From: Chloroflexia bacterium
Lineage (GTDB): Bacteria; Chloroflexota; Chloroflexia; Thermomicrobiales; UBA6265
Assembly (NCBI GenBank): GCA_013698305.1
Contig: JACCVC010000061.1
Location: 1 to 29,192 of the forward strand
DNA length: 29,192 nucleotides
Direction: 5' to 3'
A program made the position numbers and the translations under genes. The notes beneath the pieces were generated by a model. The model was given only the letters and a program-made list of their open reading frames with translations. It had not been told where the DNA came from and searched no databases. Each line of letters opens with the position of its first letter. Position 1 is the first letter of the stretch. Shown here one piece after another: positions 23,298-29,192 of the stretch.

Positions 23298-25643
23298 TCA
23301 GTCGGCGGCCTGTTTGGAGCCGGAGGCGTCCTGAATTGCCTGCCATACCCGCTGCGGCGTCATCGGCACGTCAAGATGGGTGATGCCGAACGGCTCCAGC
23401 GCGTCGATCACGGCGTTGGCGGTTGCCGGTGTCGCGCCGATGGTGGCCGCTTCGCCGATCCCTTTCGAGCCCATCGGGTTGACGTCGGTTGGCGTCTCGG
23501 TGTGATGCGATTCGAACGTCGGGAAGTGGGTGGCGCGAGGCACAGTATAGTCGTTGAGCGTCCCCGACAGCAGCTCACCGGTGTCGTCGTAGTGCATGTC
23601 TTCGTAGAGCGCCTGCCCGATGCCCTGAGCGAGCCCGCCGTGAACCTGGCCGGTCACCAGCATCGGGCTGATGATCGGCCCGCAGTCGTCTACCGCGATG
23701 TAGCGCAGGAACTTGACCTCGCCGGTAGTTGGCAGCACTTCGACCACCGCCAAGTGCGTGCCGAACGGATAGGTGGTGTCCTTCGGACTGAAGAAATCCG
23801 TGCTTTCGAGTCCGGCGTCGACATCATCGGGGATGTTGCCGCTATAGGCGGCGTCGGCGATGTCGCCAAGCGTCAGCCCGCCCTCTGGCACGCCCTTGAC
23901 CCGGTACGTCCCGTCGATCAACTCAACGTCTTCGACGGCCGCTTCCAGCATGTGAGCGGCGATCCGGCGGGATTTCTCTTGTACCTTGTTGAGCGACAGC
24001 ATGAGCGCCGCGCCACCCACCGCCAGACCCCTGCTACCCATCGTTCCGTTGCCCTGCGGGGTGTTGGCGGTGTCGCCGTGATGGACGATCACATTGTCGA
24101 AATCCGCACCGATGGAGTCTGCCGCCATCTGGGCGAAGGTTGTCTCCTGACCCTGGCCGTGGGGCGAGATGCCGGTGAAGATCGAGACATCGCCGCTCGG
24201 CTCGACGCGCACGGTCGAGCTTTCGTAAGGACCGAAGCCGCAGATCTCTACGTAGGACGCCAGCCCGAGGCCGATGTAGCGGCCCTGTTTGCGCGCCTCC
24301 GCCTGCTCCTTGCGTAGTGCCGGGTAGTCGCCGATCTCCAGCGCCTTGTCGAGCGGCTTTTCGTATTCGCCGCTGTCGTAGCGCTTGCCGGTCAACGTCA
24401 TGAACGGGAACTGCTCTGGCTGGATGAAGTTGCGGCGGCGCACGTCGACTGGGTCGAGCCCGGCTTCGTCGGCGACGAGGTCGATCACGCGCTCGACGTA
24501 GTAGGCAGCCTCTGGCCGGCCAGCGCCACGGTAGGCGCCGTTGCCACCGGTGTTGGTGTAGACGCCGATGACTTCATAATCGAGAGCGGGGATGTCGTAG
24601 CAGCCGGTGGCCATGATCCAGGTGGAGTTTCCGAGGTCGAGACCCTTGGGGAATGCACCACAGTCGAGGTACACCCTTGCCCTGAGCGCGAGGATCTTCC
24701 CGCTTTCGTCGGCGGCCGCTTCCATGTCGGCCCACTGGTTGCGACCGTGGCTGCTCGACAGCATGTTCTCGGATCGGGTCTCGATCCACTTCACCGGACG
24801 GCCCAGATGCCAGGCGGCGGCGCAGACAACGTAGTCCTCAGGATAGGCCCCGATCTTCTGGCCGAAGCCGCCACCGACCTCGGGGGCGATGCAGCGAACC
24901 TGGCTCTGGCTGATGCCGAGCGCGTCGGCGATGGAGTTGCGATTCCAGTGCGGCGCCTGGGTGCTGGTCCAGAAGGTCAGACCGCCGGTAACGTGATCCC
25001 TGGTTGCCAACACGCCTCGTGGCTCCATCGGGACGGCGTTGAGGCGCTGGCTACGGATACGCGCCTTGATCGTGACGGGCGCGGAGGCGAAGGCGGCGTC
25101 GGAATCGGCTCCGCGCTTGCCGCCGTATCGGACACTTATGTTGTTCTTGACGGTGTCATAGAGTTGCGGCGCGCCGTCGTCCATCGATTCGAAGACATCA
25201 ATCGTCGCATCCAGGGGATCGATGTCGATATCGACGAGTTCGATGGCGTCCTCGGCGATGGCGCGATTCTCGGCGATCACGGCCACCACCGGCTCGCCGA
25301 CGTAGCGGACCTTGTCGCGCGCCAGCGGCAGGATCGGCGGGACCGGGATCTCGTCGGTCACCTCATCCTCTTCCGCGCTGGTTTCGCCCTTCATCTCTGT
25401 CTCGAAGTTGGGCAGGATTTTTTCGAGATCGGTGGCGGTGAGGACTGCGACGACGCCAGGCAGAGCCTCGGCGGCTGACGTGTCGAAGCCGTTCAGAATG
25501 CCGTGGGCATAGGGACTTCGGGCGATGGCGAGGTACGTCATGCGCGGGAGCTGGATATCGTCGACGTAGGTCGACGAGCCGGTGATGAGACGAGGATCTT
25601 CCTTGCGGCGCACGCGCGCGCCCACCATTTTGCTCAGGACCAT
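23298..25643 (-). CDS. CoxL-like / xanthine-dehydrogenase-family molybdenum-binding subunit (form II type)
   Basis: This 781-residue large subunit of a molybdenum hydroxylase binds the Mo-pterin cofactor. Conserved blocks are RRKEDPRLITG at the start, GGGFGQK (~265), the active-site loop GAYRGAGRPEAAYYVER (~365), GQGQET (~500) and GSKGIGEAATIGATPA near the end, with the catalytic Glu. The active-site loop reads AYRGAGR, not the AYxCSFR of true form I CO dehydrogenase, so CO oxidation should not be assumed; the substrate is probably a purine, aldehyde or N-heterocycle. The expected Fe-S (CoxS) and FAD (CoxM) subunit genes are absent on both sides. ATG 25643 has GGAGG about 10 nt upstream. A LuxR-type regulator lies 150 bp upstream on the same strand, and an ABC nucleoside-type importer lies beyond it. 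Confidence 0.93.
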   Translation of the reverse strand: MVLSKMVGARVRRKEDPRLITGSSTYVDDIQLPRMTYLAIARSPYAHGILNGFDTSAAEALPGVVAVLTATDLEKILPNFETEMKGETSAEEDEVTDEIPVPPILPLARDKVRYVGEPVVAVIAENRAIAEDAIELVDIDIDPLDATIDVFESMDDGAPQLYDTVKNNISVRYGGKRGADSDAAFASAPVTIKARIRSQRLNAVPMEPRGVLATRDHVTGGLTFWTSTQAPHWNRNSIADALGISQSQVRCIAPEVGGGFGQKIGAYPEDYVVCAAAWHLGRPVKWIETRSENMLSSSHGRNQWADMEAAADESGKILALRARVYLDCGAFPKGLDLGNSTWIMATGCYDIPALDYEVIGVYTNTGGNGAYRGAGRPEAAYYVERVIDLVADEAGLDPVDVRRRNFIQPEQFPFMTLTGKRYDSGEYEKPLDKALEIGDYPALRKEQAEARKQGRYIGLGLASYVEICGFGPYESSTVRVEPSGDVSIFTGISPHGQGQETTFAQMAADSIGADFDNVIVHHGDTANTPQGNGTMGSRGLAVGGAALMLSLNKVQEKSRRIAAHMLEAAVEDVELIDGTYRVKGVPEGGLTLGDIADAAYSGNIPDDVDAGLESTDFFSPKDTTYPFGTHLAVVEVLPTTGEVKFLRYIAVDDCGPIISPMLVTGQVHGGLAQGIGQALYEDMHYDDTGELLSGTLNDYTVPRATHFPTFESHHTETPTDVNPMGSKGIGEAATIGATPATANAVIDALEPFGITHLDVPMTPQRVWQAIQDASGSKQAAD

Positions 25644-25669
25644 TTCGGGATTGCCTCCAGCGTCACGCG

Positions 25670-25697
25670 GTCGGGTGTTGCTGGGAATGCACCCGAC
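25670..25697 (-). promoter_or_regulatory. Hairpin in the leader of the CoxL-like gene
   Basis: Perfect 8-bp arms GTCGGGTG (25670-25677) and CACCCGAC (25690-25697) with a 12-nt loop lie 27 nt upstream of the CoxL-like ATG. It has no T-tract on either side. It could be an operator, or an attenuating leader structure between the regulator and CoxL-like genes; the function is unknown. Confidence 0.3.
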
Positions 25698-25793
25698 GAC
25701 GGGCGCACCTTTGAACCCCGAACTCCGCTACGTTCGTTCATGTGACCATCTTGCGATGTCTGGTCGTGTCCGTCAATACGGCGGGGGAGGAAT

Positions 25794-26543
25794 CTAGTCG
25801 AGATCGGAACCCAACCGAGAGGTGGGTTTGGAGGTGAGCCCCGGATCTCCAGCCTCGACGTCGTCGTCAAGAGTGATCCAACCCCGCTTCAGCGCGGTGA
25901 CGACGGCCTGTGTGCGGTCGTTTACGGCGAGCTTGCGGAGAATTGACGTGACGTGATTCTTGACGGTTTGGGAACTGATTCCCAGTTCATCGCCGATCTG
26001 GGCGTTCGTGTGACCGGTACTGATCTCCCTCAAAATTTGCAGCTCCCGGTCGGTGAGGGGCATCAATGCTGCATTCAGAGGCTGTCCCTGATCCATCGGC
26101 GTCCGAAACTGGTCGAGCACGCGAGCGGCGACATAGGGCTTGCTCAACAATTGTTCGTTGATGACGTATTCGCCGCTCGCGGCGCGACGGATGAACTCTT
26201 GAAGCGAGAGTTCATCGACATTTCGGCCACAATAGGCAGCCGCGCCGGCCCGGAGAGCGGCGAAAAACTCGTCGTCGTGCTCATTGTGGGAGAGCAGGAT
26301 CGTAGCGACCGCCGGAAACCGGCGCCGGAACTCCGTGGCGAGCTGAATGCCCGACGCATCCATGAGGGTCGTGCCCAGCAGGGCGACCGCCGGAGACTCG
26401 TTGTCAGTCAATCGATAGGCCTCTTCCGCGTCGGATGTGGCTCCCACGATGGAAAAACCATCGGCGCCCTCCAGGCTGCCGATCAATCCTCGGCGAAAGA
26501 ATGCCTCACCCTCAACAACAAGCACCCTGATGAGGTGGTCCAT
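25794..26543 (-). CDS. LuxR/NarL-type regulator with degenerate receiver domain
   Basis: The 249-residue protein has the layout of a NarL-family response regulator. The receiver-like domain (1-125) reads VLVVEGEAFFRRGL, where the acidic pair is E11-G12 instead of DD. The phosphoacceptor Asp is Gly57 (VALLGTTLMDASG), and the conserved Lys is Arg107 (GAAAYCGRN). All phosphorylation residues are therefore altered, and two-component control is unlikely. The C-terminal GerE-type HTH is intact: LTDRELQILREISTGHTNAQI, then GISSQTVKNHVTSILRKL, at ~168-225. ATG 26543 with AGGGGG 7 nt upstream is preferred over TTG 26570. No histidine kinase is adjacent. It is directly upstream of the CoxL-like gene on the same strand and may regulate it. 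An unusual operator-like palindrome cluster lies about 140 nt upstream. Confidence 0.9.
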   Translation of the reverse strand: MDHLIRVLVVEGEAFFRRGLIGSLEGADGFSIVGATSDAEEAYRLTDNESPAVALLGTTLMDASGIQLATEFRRRFPAVATILLSHNEHDDEFFAALRAGAAAYCGRNVDELSLQEFIRRAASGEYVINEQLLSKPYVAARVLDQFRTPMDQGQPLNAALMPLTDRELQILREISTGHTNAQIGDELGISSQTVKNHVTSILRKLAVNDRTQAVVTALKRGWITLDDDVEAGDPGLTSKPTSRLGSDLD

Positions 26544-26680
26544 GCGGGTTCCCCCTACTTTCGGTTTCAAGAGATGTGACAGGTTGCGTTCGGCCGCGAC
26601 ATACTCATCTGCTGAAAGCCACTCCGCAACGATCGCGTGTGCGTCAATCCTATCAGATTCTGAGGAAGTGCGCGACTTTG

Positions 26681-26710
26681 ATGTGACACATTAGGACTAA
26701 TGGGCTAATA
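26681..26710. promoter_or_regulatory. Cluster of operator-like palindromes upstream of the regulator gene
   Basis: ATGTG-A-CACAT (26681-26691) overlaps a second palindrome CATTAG-GA-CTAATG (26689-26702), followed by a further CTAATA (26705-26710). The stretch is AT-rich against a GC-rich background and lies about 140 nt upstream of the regulator's ATG. It could be an autoregulatory binding site; the binding protein is unknown. Confidence 0.35.
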
Positions 26711-26753
26711 GGGTCGGGATATTTGTACGTACGCCACGCACGCCTCGAACCCC

Positions 26754-27638
26754 TCAGTGTGATGTAGGGTGTTGTCCCAGACCTGCCGGCGGGTTCGAGC
26801 TCCGTACCAGACCGGTAACGGCGATCAGGGTGAGGACGTACGGGAATGCCAGCAGGAGGTCGGTCGAGATCGGGAAGTCAGCTGTCGCCTGGGCCTGGAT
26901 CTGCACCGCCTGAGCCGCGCCGAACAACAGTGACGCCAGCATCGCGCCGAAGGGCGTCCAGCCGCCGAAGATCACGGCGGCGAGGGCAATGAATCCACGG
27001 CCCGCGGTCATGTCGAGCGTGAAATACGACAGGTCACCGATCGATAGGAACGCGCCGCCGAATCCGGCCAGCATGCCGCTGGCGATCACCGCGATGTACC
27101 GGTTGCGGGTCACGTCGATACCGACGCTTTCTGCCGCCTGGGGATGCTCCCCGGACGATTGCAGGTGAAGCCCGTGTTTAGTGCGGAACAGGAAGAAGCT
27201 CACGATCGGCACGAGCAGAAACGCGACGGGCAGCAGGATATTGATGCCGGTCGCGAGGCTGGGGAGCCTGGTAACCGATTCCGACGCGCCTGTCTGGTTC
27301 CAGATGCGCTGAATCATGAAGGCGGTGAGACCGGCCGCGATCAGGTTGACGGCGGTGCCGGCGACGATCTGGTTGGCGCGGAGCGTGATGCTCCAGTAGG
27401 CATGGATCGATGCGGCCACTCCCGCGCTGAGCACTCCAATGAGCAGGCCCAGCCACGGGCTGCCGGTCCACCAGGTGCCCGCCACCGCGAAGAAAGCGCC
27501 GGTGAGCATCAACCCTTCGAGCGCGATATTGATAATGCCGGCGCGTTCCGAGATCACGCCGCCAAGCGCGGTGAACAGGAGGGGAGTCGTCAGGCGCAGC
27601 GTCGCGGTGACCAGGGCCAGCGTGAAAAAATCGCTCAA
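26754..27638 (-). CDS. BMP/nucleoside-type ABC transporter permease (second permease)
   Basis: This ~294-residue inner-membrane permease belongs to the BPD_transp_2 family (RbsC/YufQ/NupC type). Hydrophobic helices fill most of the chain. ISERAGIINIALEGLMLTGAF near the N-terminus and the conserved ATPase-contact loop NRYIAVIASGMLAGFGGAFLS are diagnostic for the nucleoside/BMP branch. The frame opens at TTG 27686, but TTG 27638 has GGAAGGAA 6 nt upstream and gives the normal N-terminus (SDFFTLALVTATLRLTTPLL). It is the last gene of the operon, 57 bp after the first permease. It would form the heterodimeric channel with that permease. Confidence 0.92.
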   Translation of the reverse strand: MSDFFTLALVTATLRLTTPLLFTALGGVISERAGIINIALEGLMLTGAFFAVAGTWWTGSPWLGLLIGVLSAGVAASIHAYWSITLRANQIVAGTAVNLIAAGLTAFMIQRIWNQTGASESVTRLPSLATGINILLPVAFLLVPIVSFFLFRTKHGLHLQSSGEHPQAAESVGIDVTRNRYIAVIASGMLAGFGGAFLSIGDLSYFTLDMTAGRGFIALAAVIFGGWTPFGAMLASLLFGAAQAVQIQAQATADFPISTDLLLAFPYVLTLIAVTGLVRSSNPPAGLGQHPTSH

Positions 27639-27695
27639 GGGTGGTTCCTTCCCAGGTACCTTCGGGGGCTGCGTTCGTCGATGCAAGGAGATCGC

Positions 27696-28772
27696 TCATG
27701 TTGACATTCGCGGAGTGGCCAGGCGGCGCAGGCCCGGAATGCGATTGGCGGCAGCGAAAGCAGCCACGGCGAGAATAACGAGTCCCTGAAGCACCAGCAC
27801 GATCTCTGACGATACACCGGCCTCGTCCTGCATTGCCAGCGCCCCAGCGTTCAACACGCCGAACAGCAATGCCGCAGGGATGATGGCAATAGGGTGATTG
27901 CGTCCGACCAGCCCGACCGCAATAGCCGTGAATCCGTAACCGGGAGGAATCGCGTAGTGCCGGCCTTGTAGACCGAGCGCTTCGCCCGCGCCGGCGAGTC
28001 CTGCGAGCAGTCCCGATATCGCCATTGCCAGGACGAAGATGGTGCGCCAGCTTATGCCGGAGTAGTTGGCCGCCCCGCGGGAAAGCCCCACTGTGCGCAC
28101 CTTGAACCCGAAGGACGTGCGAAACAGCAGATACCAGAGCGCTATTGCGCAGACTACTGCGACGATGATGCCCGCATGGAGGCGGGTGCCTTCCAGAACG
28201 ATTGGAAGTTCCGCGGAGGGGAGCACCCGTTCCGTTGCCTGGAACTGGCTGTCCACCGGCAGCCAGTCGCCCAGGCTCTGAATCGTGAAATTGATCAGCC
28301 GGTAGGCAAGGTAGTTGAGCATGATCGTGGTGATCACCTCATGGGCGCCGGTAAACGCCCGCAACGCTCCTGGTATCGCTCCCCATACGCCCCCTGCAAT
28401 CGCGGCGGCGATGACGGCAAGCGGCAGGTGCAGCGCGGTGGGAAGACCGAGATCGGATGCGCCGACGAGCCCGGCGGCGAGACCGCCGATTACCAGCTGA
28501 CCTTCGATGCCGATGTTGAACAGGCTGGCACGATAGGCGACAGCGAACGCAAGTCCGCCCAGCATCAGCGGCGCGGTGTAGATCAGCGTCTCGGCGATGG
28601 CGCGCCTACCGTTGAACGCGCCGTTGAGCAGCGCCCGGTATGCCGCTATAGGGTCCTGTCCCGAGAACAGCATGATCACCGCGCCGACCAGCAGCGCCGC
28701 CAGCACGGCGAGGATCGGGCCGAGGATTTTGAGCGCGATGCCGCTCCGTTTGGATGGTGAAGCGCTACTCAT
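27696..28772 (-). CDS. BMP/nucleoside-type ABC transporter permease (first permease)
   Basis: The 358-residue permease has a positively charged N-terminus and about 9-10 membrane helices. SLFNIGIEGQLVIGGLAAGL is the family's signature block, and GISWRTIFVLAMAISGLLAGLAGAGEALG is the coupling region. PPGYGFTAIAVGLVGRNHP is typical of YufP-like permeases that import nucleosides or related compounds via a BMP-type lipoprotein. ATG 28772 is preceded by GAAGAGGG and overlaps the end of the ATPase gene by 8 bp, so it is translationally coupled. The binding-protein gene is probably outside the window. Confidence 0.93.
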   Translation of the reverse strand: MSSASPSKRSGIALKILGPILAVLAALLVGAVIMLFSGQDPIAAYRALLNGAFNGRRAIAETLIYTAPLMLGGLAFAVAYRASLFNIGIEGQLVIGGLAAGLVGASDLGLPTALHLPLAVIAAAIAGGVWGAIPGALRAFTGAHEVITTIMLNYLAYRLINFTIQSLGDWLPVDSQFQATERVLPSAELPIVLEGTRLHAGIIVAVVCAIALWYLLFRTSFGFKVRTVGLSRGAANYSGISWRTIFVLAMAISGLLAGLAGAGEALGLQGRHYAIPPGYGFTAIAVGLVGRNHPIAIIPAALLFGVLNAGALAMQDEAGVSSEIVLVLQGLVILAVAAFAAANRIPGLRRLATPRMST

Positions 28773-29192
28773 GTATCCCTCTTCCGCCCATCAGCAGCCC
28801 TAACTCGGTGCGTGAAATCTCACCGATTCGGTAGTTTCCAACGATGCGACCTCCATAGAGCACGACCAGCCGGTCGCTGAGGTCGAGCACCTCGTCGAGG
28901 TCGAACGACAACACCAGCACCGCCTTGCCCGTGTCCCGCGCGTTGATGATCTGGCGATGGACGAATTCGATCGCGCCGACATCGAGGCCGCGGGTGGGCT
29001 GGATCGCCAGTAACACATCCGGGTCACGATACATCTCGCGAGCGATGATCAGCTTTTGCTGATTCCCTCCGGAAAGGGTGCGCGCCGTCACATCGGGACC
29101 CGGAGCGCGGACATCGAACTCCTGCATGATGCTGGTCGTGATCTGTCGGGTTGCGGCCCGGTTGATGCGCCCGCCGGAGGTGAACGGCTCGT
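28765..29192 (-). CDS. ABC transporter ATPase, C-terminal part (nucleoside/sugar type, truncated by window edge)
   Basis: The 5' part lies beyond the right edge; the frame is open to the last base, and about 140 residues are visible. They correspond to the second nucleotide-binding domain of a tandem ATPase like YufO/RbsA. The signature is LSGGNQQKLIIAREM, followed by LLAIQPTRGLDVGA, in which Q replaces the usual Walker-B Glu-containing DEP, as is normal for the second domain of this branch. The switch region reads LVLSFDLDEVLDLSDR, with Phe-Asp where His is usual. It energises the two permeases downstream. The TAG stop lies 5 nt inside the start of the first permease. Confidence 0.92.
   Translation of the reverse strand, partial: EPFTSGGRINRAATRQITTSIMQEFDVRAPGPDVTARTLSGGNQQKLIIAREMYRDPDVLLAIQPTRGLDVGAIEFVHRQIINARDTGKAVLVLSFDLDEVLDLSDRLVVLYGGRIVGNYRIGEISRTELGLLMGGRGIHE

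Noticed and set aside
23298..25643. Aerobic CO dehydrogenase large subunit (CoxL form I)
   Set aside because: The active-site loop is AYRGAGR rather than AYxCSFR, and the coxS and coxM genes are missing.
1..29192. tRNA, rRNA or riboswitch genes
   Set aside because: I saw no cloverleaf, rRNA or known riboswitch core in the gaps; a tool-based scan was not possible.

Overview
The window is GC-rich, bacterial, and almost fully coding (about 18 complete protein genes plus one or two cut by the edges). Its contents suggest a Chloroflexota bacterium, probably of the Thermomicrobia type. The reasons are strong third-position G/C bias, HerA/NurA alongside Mre11/Rad50, a CoxL-like molybdenum hydroxylase, a TreY/TreZ pair, PRC-barrel and PP2C-like proteins, and families of short palindromic intergenic repeats. 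The phylum call is inference from gene content, not from a marker gene.

Layout. 1-3.9 kb (+): a TPR protein, then a membrane protein with a degenerate PP2C-type domain and an extracytoplasmic propeller-like domain. 3.9-4.8 kb: a 7Fe ferredoxin (-) with a recognisable promoter, and a small acidic protein (+). 4.8-7.9 kb (-): a thiamine-diphosphate enzyme of the acetolactate-synthase superfamily and a PIG-V-type membrane mannosyltransferase. 8.3-8.9 kb (+): a PRC-barrel protein. 8.9-16.2 kb (-): a four-gene DNA-end-processing operon in the order nurA-like, herA-like, sbcD/mre11, sbcC/rad50, with the last three genes overlapping by 4 bp at each junction. 16.4-17.8 kb (+): argH, divergent from that operon. 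18.1-23.2 kb (+): treY and treZ, which convert maltooligosaccharide ends to trehalose. 23.3-26.5 kb (-): a response-regulator-like protein without phosphorylation residues, then an orphan CoxL-like molybdenum-binding subunit. 26.8 kb to the right edge (-): two permeases and the C-terminal part of the ATPase of a BMP/nucleoside-type ABC importer.

The clearest unexplained structure is a family of about ten short palindromic units. Each has a conserved CGTAG end, a 7-nt arm, a 5-nt CCTGT-like loop and a complementary 7-nt arm. Arm sequences differ between copies, but pairing is largely kept. Most units occur as inverted pairs (REPIN-like), and one copy lies in frame inside the 3' end of treY. 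A second, unrelated element of about 215 bp with imperfect 25-bp terminal inverted repeats (MITE-like) separates argH from treY.

The most notable gene system is the archaeal-style HerA-NurA-Mre11-Rad50 operon. Its HerA-like ATPase has a non-classical P-loop, and a LexA-box-like sequence lies just upstream of the first gene. Two proteins (the PP2C-like and the response-regulator-like) keep the fold signature of a signalling domain but have lost the catalytic or phosphoacceptor residues.
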